From: Bacteroidota bacterium
GTDB taxonomy: Bacteria; Bacteroidota; Bacteroidia; Cytophagales; Cyclobacteriaceae
DNA: 64,000 nt
Direction: 5' to 3'
Assembly (NCBI GenBank): GCA_016191555.1
Contig: JACPVX010000041.1
Location: forward strand, 62,001-126,000
The translations under genes were made by a program, and so were the position numbers. The notes beneath the pieces were generated by a model. That model did not search any database and had not been told where the DNA came from. It saw nothing but the letters and a program-made list of their open reading frames with translations. Of the stretch, positions 44,414 through 52,029 are shown one piece after another (positions within the stretch are counted from its first letter, which is position 1; every line of letters starts with the position of its first letter).

Positions 44414-44443
44414 TCGACTAAAGCGGTGAGCTATTAGATCAAT
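44414..44443. promoter_or_regulatory. Inverted pair of TTSGWCTAAW elements between the sugar transferase and Hpt genes
   Basis: TTCGACTAAA at 44414-44423 and the reverse copy ATTAGATCAA at 44434-44443 (one mismatch), offset 20 bp, enclosing CTAA-N12-TTAG. The same layout stands upstream of the LruC gene. From here both the minus-strand polysaccharide operon and the Hpt/receiver genes could be controlled. Confidence 0.5.
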
Positions 44444-44491
44444 GGCTCCATCTTGAAGACAAATCAGATTTCGCTAAATCCGAAATATTTT

Positions 44492-44506
44492 TGGTACGAC
44501 ACTTGC
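44492..44506 (+). promoter_or_regulatory. Sigma-54-type promoter before the Hpt gene
   Basis: TGGTACG-ACAC-TTGC agrees with TGGYACG-N4-TTGC at every fixed position. It ends 19 bases before ATG 44526. No sigma-54 activator gene is in the window, so the use of this promoter is inferred from sequence only. Confidence 0.5.
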
Positions 44507-44525
44507 GGCATGGTGAATAAACCAA

Positions 44526-44912
44526 ATGCAACAAATCCCCATGAATGCATCAGCTCTGCCACGATTTTTCGTTTTCAATCAACAGGAATTTCACGCAGCT
44601 ATTGGTGATAATGATGGGTTGGGAAAAGAGATTTTGGCGATCGTTTTAAATGAGTTACCCACGAGGATTCGCAACATTCAAAACGGCATAAAACAATCAG
44701 AAACAGGCCAATTGCGAAGAGAAATGCATGATTTGAAAGGAGTCGTAGGCCTGCTGGGGTGCTCCAGTTTATATCAGCAAATAAGTGCACTTAAACTGGG
44801 AGATCAATCCATTGATCAACAACAACTACTGAGCTTGCACTCTATTTCAGAGCGCCTCAAGATGTTGGAAAAGGACTTATTGCTTTTCTCAAAAATGGAA
44901 CTTCCGTCTTAA
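44526..44912 (+). CDS. Stand-alone Hpt phosphotransfer protein
   Basis: 128 residues (ATG 44541 is an alternative start, giving 123). All-helical; the phospho-acceptor is His68 in REMHDLKGVVGLLGCSSL, with the usual Lys and Gly after it. No catalytic domain, so it passes phosphate between receivers. It is followed by a receiver with a membrane helix, and could take phosphate from the hybrid kinase (23113) across the locus. Confidence 0.82.
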   Translation: MQQIPMNASALPRFFVFNQQEFHAAIGDNDGLGKEILAIVLNELPTRIRNIQNGIKQSETGQLRREMHDLKGVVGLLGCSSLYQQISALKLGDQSIDQQQLLSLHSISERLKMLEKDLLLFSKMELPS

Positions 44913-44951
44913 AATGAGATAATTAAACAACTCGATATTAACTTTTATTTT

Positions 44952-45410
44952 ATGAAAACCGCTTTTGTAATTGATGATAATGTGAGCTACCAAAAAATTA
45001 TTAGTGCTCATTTAAATCAACTTGGCTTTGAGGTAAAATCATTCTTAACAGCCAAAGAGTGCTTAGACCAACTGAACGAACCTCCACATTTGATTCTATT
45101 AGATCAACACTTGGGTGAAAATGAATTAGGTATCGACTATATCAAAGACTTGAAAGAAAGAGCTAGTGAAACGCCCATCGTTTTTCTTTCTGCGGATAGC
45201 GATGTCTACACCGCCACCAAAGCACTAAAAATGGGGGCTTTCGACTACATCGAGAAAAACGGATCTGCATTGGTTCGATTGCGTACCGCCATCGACAATA
45301 TTCCGGATTACCTTAAAAAGATGAGGCGGCAAAAAATGATGCGCATTGTTGGTGTGGTGGCAGCGATCGTGATTGCCGTGGCAACTGTTTTATTCTTTTT
45401 GTTTCCCTAA
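44952..45410 (+). CDS. Receiver domain with C-terminal membrane helix
   Basis: 152 residues. Receiver fold is intact: Asp8-Asp9, phospho-site Asp51 (LILLDQHLG), Ser80 (VFLSADS) and Lys102 (YIEKNGS). After a basic linker (LKKMRRQKMMR) comes a single hydrophobic helix at about 131-151, ending in FP. Membrane-tethered single receivers are rare. It lies 39 bases after the Hpt gene and may report phosphorylation to a membrane complex such as the polysaccharide assembly machine. Confidence 0.85.
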   Translation: MKTAFVIDDNVSYQKIISAHLNQLGFEVKSFLTAKECLDQLNEPPHLILLDQHLGENELGIDYIKDLKERASETPIVFLSADSDVYTATKALKMGAFDYIEKNGSALVRLRTAIDNIPDYLKKMRRQKMMRIVGVVAAIVIAVATVLFFLFP

Positions 45411-45419
45411 AAACCGAAA

Positions 45420-46661
45420 CTACGATCCTTTTTTTTCATGAAAGGCCCCTTTAAATTCAGGGTCTTCATATCTTTTTTGCCGATCAATTTCGCGGGCCAT
45501 ATCTTGCGCTTCCTCGTAAGGCGTTTCAGCAATTAAAATATGCGGTGGCATGATGCGCACCGGAATTTTCTCGCGAATGATCTTTTGAATTTTGTCGATA
45601 TGATATTTCTCTGCTTCGGTAACAAGCGTAATCGCTTTGCCAACCTGTAAGGCTCTGCCGGTGCGACCCGTGCGATGCACATAGTCTTCGTACACAATCG
45701 GCACATCAAAATTAATTACGTGCGATACATTGGTAACGTCTATACCACGCGAAGCCACATCGGTAGAAACTAAAATACGCAACTCTCCTTCTTTAAATTC
45801 ATTCACTGCGTTGATGCGGCTGTTCTGGCCTTTGTTGGAGTGAATCACCTTCACAGGACCGTATCCTTTGCGATCTAAAAATTTAAAAATTTGATTGGCT
45901 GCTTCTTTTGTCCGCGTAAAAATCATCACGCGGTTAAAAACTTGATGATCCAGCAATAGATGTTCTAAGAAATTAATTTTCGTGCGACTGTTGGGAACAA
46001 AATACAATTCCTGCTCGACCTGAATAGAAACGGTAGCGGGTGGCGTAATTTCAATCCGAGTAGGAAACTCTAAAAACTCTTGTGAGAGTCTCTCCACACG
46101 TTGAGGAAAAGTGGCAGAGAAAAGTAGGTTTTGTCTTTTATTGGGTATTACTTCAAAAATTTTCCGCAGCTGCGGCATAAAGCCCATGTCCATCATGCGG
46201 TCTGCTTCATCGAGCACTAACGTTTTGATTTGTTTGGTTACAATTTCATTGCGCTGATAGATTTCTAAAAAGCGGCCGGGGGTTGCTACCAAAATATCCA
46301 AACCCTTTTGAATGTTTTCAATTTGTGTTTTCGGACCTACACCTCCGTAGATGTGTACCGTTCGTAAGTCTGTGTATTTGGTCATAGCCGCAACTTGGGT
46401 TGCCACTTGTACTACCAATTCTTTGGTGGGCACTAATATTAACACGCGCGGGTCAACACCTTGAGCAAACTTTGCCTTCATCAGCACAGGTAAAAGATAC
46501 GCAGCCGTTTTGCCCGTTCCGGTTTGCGCAATTCCGATTACCTGTTGGCCACCTAAAATCAATGGAATGCATTTTTCCTGAATCTCGGTTGGCGTTTCAA
46601 AGCCTGCATCTGCGACCGCATCCAGCAATTGCTTATTCAACTTAAAGTCATTCCATGTCAT
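45420..46661 (-). CDS. DEAD-box RNA helicase (RhlE-type)
   Basis: 413 residues from ATG 46661 (MTWNDFKLNKQLL); the open frame continues upstream through the divergent pyrC gene and is not coding there. Q motif FETPTEIQEKCIPLI, Walker A AQTGTGKT, DEAD as LVLDEADRMMDMGF, SAT as LLFSATFP, and motif VI HRTGRTGRA. Short basic tail. Unwinds RNA, probably in ribosome assembly or mRNA decay. The start codons of this gene and pyrC are only 39 bases apart. Confidence 0.94.
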   Translation of the reverse strand: MTWNDFKLNKQLLDAVADAGFETPTEIQEKCIPLILGGQQVIGIAQTGTGKTAAYLLPVLMKAKFAQGVDPRVLILVPTKELVVQVATQVAAMTKYTDLRTVHIYGGVGPKTQIENIQKGLDILVATPGRFLEIYQRNEIVTKQIKTLVLDEADRMMDMGFMPQLRKIFEVIPNKRQNLLFSATFPQRVERLSQEFLEFPTRIEITPPATVSIQVEQELYFVPNSRTKINFLEHLLLDHQVFNRVMIFTRTKEAANQIFKFLDRKGYGPVKVIHSNKGQNSRINAVNEFKEGELRILVSTDVASRGIDVTNVSHVINFDVPIVYEDYVHRTGRTGRALQVGKAITLVTEAEKYHIDKIQKIIREKIPVRIMPPHILIAETPYEEAQDMAREIDRQKRYEDPEFKGAFHEKKGS

Positions 46662-46693
46662 TTGCAGTGGGTTCAGTCTGTGTCGTATCTTTA
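46662..46693 (+). promoter_or_regulatory. Candidate promoter for pyrC
   Basis: TTG at 46662-46664 and TATCTTTA at 46686-46693 with 21-base spacing, close to TTG/TANNTTTG; very short leader (ATG at 46701). Confidence 0.4.
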
Positions 46694-46700
46694 CAAGGTA

Positions 46701-48041
46701 ATGAAAGCTACACTCATAAAGAGCGCAAAAATAGTAAACGAAGGCAAGGTCTTCGAAGGCGATGTGCGAATCAAAGGGTCTTTTATTGAAAAGATCGATA
46801 AAAATATCACTGCCGAGCAGAATGATGAAGTTATTGATGCTGCCGGCAAATGGCTTCTGCCCGGTGCAATCGATGATCAAGTGCACTTTCGTGAACCTGG
46901 GCTTACACACAAAGGCACCATCTATACTGAATCTCGGGCTGCGGTAGCGGGTGGTGTTACCAGCTTCATGGAAATGCCCAACACCAATCCTCCTGCTTTC
47001 ACGCAAAAATTGTTAGCCGATAAGTATGAGATCGCTTCTCACTCTTCATTGGCGAACTATTCTTTCTTCATGGGAACCTCCAATGACAATTTGGAGGAAG
47101 TGATGAAAACAGACTTGAAAAATGTTTGCGGACTGAAAATTTTTATGGGCTCCTCCACGGGCAATTTGCTGGTCGATAATCCAACTACGCTAGAAAAAAT
47201 ATTTTCACAGTTTCCTGGATTAATTGCAACGCACTGCGAAGATGAAGCCACCATCCTTAAAAATCTGGCTGACTTCAAAGAAAAGTACGGAGAAGATTGC
47301 CCCGTTGCCTATCACCCGATCATTCGCAGTGAAGAAGCGTGTTACAAATCTTCTTCGTTTGCTGCGGGTCTTGCCAAAAAACACGGCACTCGTTTACACA
47401 TTCTGCATATCTCCACAGCAAAAGAAACTTTCTTGTTCGAAAACACCATTCCGCTTGAAAAGAAAAAAATTACAGCCGAAGCCTGCATTCATCACTTATG
47501 GTTTAATGATGCCGATTACGCTCGCTTAGGTATGAACATCAAATGGAATCCGGCTATCAAAACGGCTTACGATCAACAAGAAATTTTGAAAGCCTTGCTT
47601 GACGATCGGATTGATGTAATCGCTACCGATCATGCACCGCATACCATCGATGAAAAAAAGAATAAATATTTCAGTGCGCCATCGGGTGGGCCGCTCGTGC
47701 AGCACAGCATTGTGGCCATGCTAGAGTTCCATCGTCAGGGAAAAATTAGTCTGGAAAAAATGGTAGAAAAAATGAGCCACAACCTGGCGATCCTTTTTCA
47801 AATCGACAGGCGCGGGTTTATTCGGGAGGGACATTTTGCGGATTTGGTGCTGGTAGACCCCAATAGCCCTTGGAAAGTGGAGAAAAATAACATTCTGGCG
47901 AAGTGCGGCTGGTCGCCATTTGAAGGCGAAACTTTTCACTCAAAAATTACCGACACATGGGTTTCGGGGCACAGAGCCTATAAAAATGGCCAAATTAATG
48001 AAGGCAAAACAGGCGAAAGGCTTCAATTCCTGCGGTTCTAA
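46701..48041 (+). CDS. pyrC: Dihydroorotase
   Basis: 446 residues from ATG 46701. Class I amidohydrolase barrel: metal-site segment AIDDQVHFREPGLTHKG, in which the first His of the HxH motif is Gln60 (His62 kept), NTNP substrate motif in EMPNTNPPAF, carboxy-Lys region GLKIFMGSSTGNLL, later metal His in IATHCEDEA and LHILHISTAKE, and Asp in VIATDHAPHT. It forms dihydroorotate in pyrimidine synthesis. The Q-for-H pattern seems usual for this branch in Bacteroidota, but I cannot verify it here. Confidence 0.9.
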   Translation: MKATLIKSAKIVNEGKVFEGDVRIKGSFIEKIDKNITAEQNDEVIDAAGKWLLPGAIDDQVHFREPGLTHKGTIYTESRAAVAGGVTSFMEMPNTNPPAFTQKLLADKYEIASHSSLANYSFFMGTSNDNLEEVMKTDLKNVCGLKIFMGSSTGNLLVDNPTTLEKIFSQFPGLIATHCEDEATILKNLADFKEKYGEDCPVAYHPIIRSEEACYKSSSFAAGLAKKHGTRLHILHISTAKETFLFENTIPLEKKKITAEACIHHLWFNDADYARLGMNIKWNPAIKTAYDQQEILKALLDDRIDVIATDHAPHTIDEKKNKYFSAPSGGPLVQHSIVAMLEFHRQGKISLEKMVEKMSHNLAILFQIDRRGFIREGHFADLVLVDPNSPWKVEKNNILAKCGWSPFEGETFHSKITDTWVSGHRAYKNGQINEGKTGERLQFLRF

Positions 48042-48043
48042 CT

Positions 48044-48073
48044 TTGCGAATTGAATTTAGGTGCCTACATTTG
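48044..48073 (+). promoter_or_regulatory. Promoter of the tRNA-His gene
   Basis: TTG at 48044-48046, 19 bases, then TACATTTG at 48066-48073: full match to the Bacteroidota housekeeping promoter. The tRNA begins 12 bases later. Confidence 0.75.
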
Positions 48074-48085
48074 CAGTCCTCAAAC

Positions 48086-48163
48086 GGTGAGCGTAGTTCA
48101 GTTGGTTAGAACATCAGATTGTGATTCTGAGGGTCGCGGGTTCGAGTCCCGTCGCCCACCCCA
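48086..48163 (+). tRNA. tRNA-His (GTG)
   Basis: Cloverleaf with anticodon loop TTGTGAT (anticodon GTG), T loop TTCGAGT, G-1 encoded and paired with C73, and an encoded CCA end (48161-48163). The acceptor stem has an A4.C69 mismatch while all other pairs are sound. Confidence 0.95.
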
Positions 48164-48167
48164 TAGA

Positions 48168-48193
48168 GCCTTTCAGCAATGAAAGGCTTTTTT
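48168..48193 (+). terminator. Terminator of tRNA-His
   Basis: GCCTTTC-agcaat-GAAAGGC-TTTTTT directly after the tRNA. Confidence 0.9.
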
Positions 48194-48194
48194 A

Positions 48195-49175
48195 TTATAC
48201 CAACATTTTGGACTCTTGAATCAATTCCTCGCGATCAATGGGCACAACGCCTACATGCTGACATACCAGTCCGCCACCAAGATTGGATAATTCAGCAATT
48301 AATTCCGGTGAAAGTTTTAATGCCACACACAAAGCGGCTATGCTCACGACCGTATCACCGGCTCCGGAAACATCAGCAATTTCGCGGGCGTGTGCCGGAA
48401 TTTTTATTTTCTGCCGCTGAAAATCAATGTAGACCCCGTGCTCAGATAAGGTGAGCATCACACCCTCGGCATTCAATTTGTTTTTCAACAAAGTAACAGC
48501 ACTTTCTACTTGGTTCTGGTTCCCAGCCTCCACTTCTACTTTTAATCCTTCGCGTAATTCTTTTAAGTTGGGTTTGAATAACGTGACGCGCTGGTAGGCT
48601 AAAAAATTTCTTTTTTTCGGATCAACAACTGTTGGAATGTTGAGTTTCAATGCCAGATCAATCGCTTTTTCAATCAGCGCTGCCGACAAAACTCCTTTAT
48701 CATAATCTTCAAAAATCACTACATCCGATTGCGGCAATAATTTTTCAATTCGTTTCCAGAGTTGATCTTGCTCGGTAGTACTGGTGACTTTATCTGATTC
48801 ATCGTCCACACGCACCACATGTTGATGGCTGGCAATGATTCTGGTTTTTACAGTAGTGGGTCTTTCTGTGCTAACAATAATTCCATCGACAGAAAGATTT
48901 TTATCATGGAGGCGTTGCACTAGTTTTTTTCCATCGTCATCATCGCCAATCAGCGCGCAAAGCACCGGCTTCGCCCCGAGTGCATGCACATTCAATGCAA
49001 CGTTAGCAGCACCACCCAAGCGATGATCTCTCTTTTTTACATTGATGATGGGCACCGGAGCTTCCGGAGAAATCCGTTCTACCGATCCCCAGATGTAACT
49101 ATCCAGCATCACATCGCCAATGATCAGCACATTGAGTTTCGTAAATGATTGAAAAATGTCTGCCGGAACAACCAT
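48195..49175 (-). CDS. rfaE1: PfkB-family heptose-7-phosphate kinase (RfaE1/HldE kinase-like)
   Basis: 326 residues from ATG 49175 (the frame is open to 49268 inside the next gene). N-terminal VLIIGDVMLDSYIWGSVERISPEAPVPII is the signature of the kinase half of HldE; also RLGGAANVALNVHALG and DVSGAGDTVVSIAALC (GAGD catalytic Asp). Phosphorylates D-beta-D-heptose 7-phosphate at C1 for ADP-heptose (LPS core) synthesis; the nucleotidyl-transferase half is absent and would be elsewhere. Confidence 0.85.
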   Translation of the reverse strand: MVVPADIFQSFTKLNVLIIGDVMLDSYIWGSVERISPEAPVPIINVKKRDHRLGGAANVALNVHALGAKPVLCALIGDDDDGKKLVQRLHDKNLSVDGIIVSTERPTTVKTRIIASHQHVVRVDDESDKVTSTTEQDQLWKRIEKLLPQSDVVIFEDYDKGVLSAALIEKAIDLALKLNIPTVVDPKKRNFLAYQRVTLFKPNLKELREGLKVEVEAGNQNQVESAVTLLKNKLNAEGVMLTLSEHGVYIDFQRQKIKIPAHAREIADVSGAGDTVVSIAALCVALKLSPELIAELSNLGGGLVCQHVGVVPIDREELIQESKMLV

Positions 49176-49180
49176 TGGAA

Positions 49181-50374
49181 TTATGCTAGTGTGGCCAAGG
49201 CTTCTTTCATGCGCTTCATCGCTTCTACTAAATCCTTTTCCGAAGCTGCATACGACAGGCGAACACAATTATCATCGCCAAACGCACCACCGGGCACCAG
49301 TGAAACGTGTCCTTTATCTAACATGAAGAAGCAAAAGTCATCCGCATTTTTAATCACGGTGTCTCCATTTTTTTTACCGAAGTAGTAGCTCACATCCGGA
49401 AAGAAATAGAATGCACCTTGTGGGTAGTTTGCTTTTACTCCCGGAATTTCTTTCAATAGATTATATACTATATCTCTGCGCTTGTGATACTCCGTCACCA
49501 TTTTGTTGGTGGGCTCAATATCTCCTATAATCGCTGCCAATGCGCCACGTTGAGAAATTGAACAGTTCGCTGAAGTAATTTGTCCTTGCACTTTGTTGCT
49601 GCCATCGGCAATCCATTTCGGTGCAGCGATGTAGCCTACACGCCAGCCGGTCATCGCAAAACCTTTCGCAAAACCGTTTACAGTTATCGTGCGCTCAAAC
49701 ATCCCCGGAAGGGAAGCCATGCTCGCACGCTCGCCTGTAAAGTTGATGTGCTCATAAATTTCATCGGCAATAATGAGCAGATTGTGTTTCTTAACAACCT
49801 CTGCAATGGATTCTAATTCCGTTCTGGAGAAAACCGAACCGGTAGGATTGCAAGGCGAAGAAAAAATGATTGCTTTTGTTTTAGTTGTGATGGCCTGCTC
49901 AACTTGCTGGGCGGTTACTTTAAAATCGTGGTCAATTGTTCCTTTCACAATCACAGGCGTTGCTTCCGTCAAGCGCACGAGTGCATCATAGCTTACCCAA
50001 TAAGGTGCGAAGATGATCACCTCATCGCCCGGATTGAGTAATGCCAACATCACATTGGCAATGGATTGTTTTGCTCCGTTAGAAACAACAATGTTCTCAG
50101 CCTTGTAGGGCACTTTATTTTCACTGGCATATTTAGCTGCAATGGCTTCACGCAAATCTTGGTATCCAGCTACAGGAGGATACGAGAAATATTTTCCTTC
50201 GTCAATCGCCTTCTTCGCTGCATCGCAAATGTGTTGGGGAGTTTTAAAGTCGGGTTCGCCCAAACTTAAGTTAACCACATCGATGCCACGGTTTTTATAT
50301 TCGCGTGCTTTGGCAGCCATGGCTAGTGTGGCAGATTCTTCAATAGCGTTGATTCGGTTCGAAAGGTGATTCAT
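49181..50374 (-). CDS. Class I aminotransferase (aspartate aminotransferase-like)
   Basis: 397 residues, PLP fold type I. IDVVNLSLGEPDFKTP, SNGAKQSIANVMLAL, FSSPCNPTGSVFSR, IIADEIYEHINF and the PLP lysine in NGFAKGFAMTGWRVGY. Substrate most likely aspartate, possibly also aromatic or prephenate substrates. It precedes the heptose kinase gene by five bases; this looks like a chance operon. Confidence 0.9.
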   Translation of the reverse strand: MNHLSNRINAIEESATLAMAAKAREYKNRGIDVVNLSLGEPDFKTPQHICDAAKKAIDEGKYFSYPPVAGYQDLREAIAAKYASENKVPYKAENIVVSNGAKQSIANVMLALLNPGDEVIIFAPYWVSYDALVRLTEATPVIVKGTIDHDFKVTAQQVEQAITTKTKAIIFSSPCNPTGSVFSRTELESIAEVVKKHNLLIIADEIYEHINFTGERASMASLPGMFERTITVNGFAKGFAMTGWRVGYIAAPKWIADGSNKVQGQITSANCSISQRGALAAIIGDIEPTNKMVTEYHKRRDIVYNLLKEIPGVKANYPQGAFYFFPDVSYYFGKKNGDTVIKNADDFCFFMLDKGHVSLVPGGAFGDDNCVRLSYAASEKDLVEAMKRMKEALATLA

Positions 50375-50376
50375 AT

Positions 50377-50745
50377 TTATTCGTAAATAATAATTTGTGG
50401 ATGTTCGATGGATTTAAAGTCGGTATCAGAGGTTATGAGGGGAAGATCTAAATACCAAGCAGTAGCCAAGATGATGCTGTCTGGCAATTTCAACTTGTGA
50501 GTTCTTCGCAAAGAAATCACTTCTGTTTTTATTTCTTCATTGATATCAATTACAATACATGCTTGAATAAACTTTGATATCTCTGCATGTTGTTTGGTAG
50601 TTATTCCTTTAAAACCTAAAAGCTCCAACTGGGAGATAAATGAAAGATATAACTTCTTTTGAAAGAGTAGGCCGGACAATTTTTGATCTCCTGCCAGCAA
50701 ATACAAAGCAATATTTGTGTCAAGAACAATACTACTCCCACTCAT
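50377..50745 (-). CDS. vapC: VapC-type PIN-domain toxin
   Basis: 122 residues. PIN nuclease acidic residues: Asp in IVLDTNIALYLL, Glu in SQLELLGF, Asp in LPDSIILATAWYL and Asp pair in ITSDTDF. VapC toxins cut RNA, often initiator tRNA or rRNA. The start overlaps the antitoxin gene by 14 bases, so the two are translated together. The stop lies two bases from the aminotransferase start. Confidence 0.9.
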   Translation of the reverse strand: MSGSSIVLDTNIALYLLAGDQKLSGLLFQKKLYLSFISQLELLGFKGITTKQHAEISKFIQACIVIDINEEIKTEVISLRRTHKLKLPDSIILATAWYLDLPLITSDTDFKSIEHPQIIIYE

Positions 50746-50896
50746 CCCGAAGTTCCTTTTGAATGACCAATGGATCTTTGGCCAATTTTATAACACCACA
50801 AAATCTGGTTGTGTCAACGCCCTTCACAGCAATCGCCTTATTGAATTTCTTCGACCGCTCCTTGTCTTTCAGATTTTTCTTTAAAATCGTAGCCAT
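50732..50896 (-). CDS. vapB: VapB-like antitoxin
   Basis: A 54-residue ORF too short for usual calling: begins MATILKKNLKDKERSKKFNK, ends IQKELRDEWE. The basic N-terminal half could be the DNA-binding part and the acidic end, with DEW(E), is typical of VapC-binding tails. It has no AbrB or ribbon-helix-helix motif that I can see. The overlap and order with vapC support the call. Confidence 0.8.
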   Translation of the reverse strand: MATILKKNLKDKERSKKFNKAIAVKGVDTTRFCGVIKLAKDPLVIQKELRDEWE

Positions 50897-50957
50897 TCAG
50901 CCTATTTTAGGACATAAAAGTAGTGAATTTATAAAGTATGCCAAGGCAATCTGTGGC

Positions 50958-51566
50958 TTAATTGAACAACGTGCGCCCAAGAATGCTTCTGCCTAACGTG
51001 ATTTCATCGGCATATTCTAAATCACCACCCACCGGAACACCCCTTGCAATCGATGTAATTTTCAGTGGCAGAGCCGAAAGTTTTCTGTTGATATAAAAAC
51101 TGGTGGTGTCTCCTTCCATGGTGGGGCTGAGTGCCAAAATTATTTCTTTGATCTGCGAATCGGGTGCTGAGACTCGTGTCACCAGCGAATCTATTTTTAA
51201 GTCCGATGGGCCGACTCCATTCATAGGTGAGATCACCCCACCCAGTACGTGATAAACCCCTGTAAACTGCGAAGTGTTTTCAATGGCCATCACATCTTGT
51301 GTGTCTTCCACTACACACAACACCGTTTTATCTCTGCGATGACTTTTGCAGATACCACACTCCTCTTCATCTGAAATATTATGGCAGGTGTTACAAAAGC
51401 GAATTTGGCTGCGTAGCTGGTTGAGTGCTTCGGTAAGTGCAGTAGTTTTGTGTTGCCCTTCCTTTACTAAATGAAGGACCAAGCGTAAAGCCGTTTTCTT
51501 ACCGATGCCCGGCAGCTTGGCTACTTCGTTCACAGCATCTTCAATCAATTTCGAGGGATACTCCAC
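50958..51566 (-). CDS. recR: Recombination mediator RecR
   Basis: 202 residues with GTG start at 51566-51564, chosen because the family begins with a short leader before YPSKLIEDAV; longer in-frame starts run into clpS. HhH region KLPGIGKKTALRLVLHL, zinc finger C-x2-C-x8-C-x2-C (FCNTCHNISDEEECGICKS) and Toprim VVEDTQDVMAIENT, GVISPMNGVGP. Loads RecA with RecFO at gaps. Confidence 0.93.
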   Translation of the reverse strand: MEYPSKLIEDAVNEVAKLPGIGKKTALRLVLHLVKEGQHKTTALTEALNQLRSQIRFCNTCHNISDEEECGICKSHRRDKTVLCVVEDTQDVMAIENTSQFTGVYHVLGGVISPMNGVGPSDLKIDSLVTRVSAPDSQIKEIILALSPTMEGDTTSFYINRKLSALPLKITSIARGVPVGGDLEYADEITLGRSILGRTLFN

Positions 51567-51612
51567 TATTATTAAGTCGTTAGAAATTCCATCGCAGCAA
51601 ACTGCAACTGGG

Positions 51613-51888
51613 TTAAATGATTTTTGCGTCAATGCCCGCATCGCAAATAGCTTCACGCATTGGGTTCAGTTGATCGTACGAACCCGTGCGCACGGTACAC
51701 TTACCTTTAAAGTGAATGAGCAAAGTGCACTGCTCGGCTTGCTCGGGCGTATGCTTGCACACGCGAATGAGTGTGTTGATCACGTGATCAAACGTATTGA
51801 AATCATCATTGAAAACAACCAGATCTTTTACATCGGTTATCTCCACCGCTTCCAACAAATCAACCAATTCTTGTTCTTGTGTGTTCAC
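51613..51888 (-). CDS. clpS: ClpS adaptor (N-end rule)
   Basis: 91 residues from GTG 51888-51886; an in-frame TAA four codons upstream rules out an earlier start. VVFNDDFNTFDHVINTLIRVCKHTPEQAEQCTLLIHFKGKCTV shows the D-N-T and hydrophobic pocket region of ClpS; it delivers N-degron substrates to ClpAP-like proteases. 46 bases before the recR start, same strand. Confidence 0.93.
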   Translation of the reverse strand: MNTQEQELVDLLEAVEITDVKDLVVFNDDFNTFDHVINTLIRVCKHTPEQAEQCTLLIHFKGKCTVRTGSYDQLNPMREAICDAGIDAKII

Positions 51889-52029
51889 GCTTATCAGTTA
51901 TGCAAAAGTAAAAAAAAGGAACGATAGATCAGATCAAATGAGCGTAGTTCCCGCAAGTTCTTTCGGGAGCGGAATCAGGTTTTTATTCTTCAAAACTTAG
52001 CGTAGTTTTCCGTTTCTAATCTGCTGACT

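Noticed and set aside
46662-47006. Upstream extension of the helicase reading frame (115 codons)
   Set aside because: It lies antisense to the start of pyrC and has no family-like sequence; the Q-motif region begins after ATG 46661.
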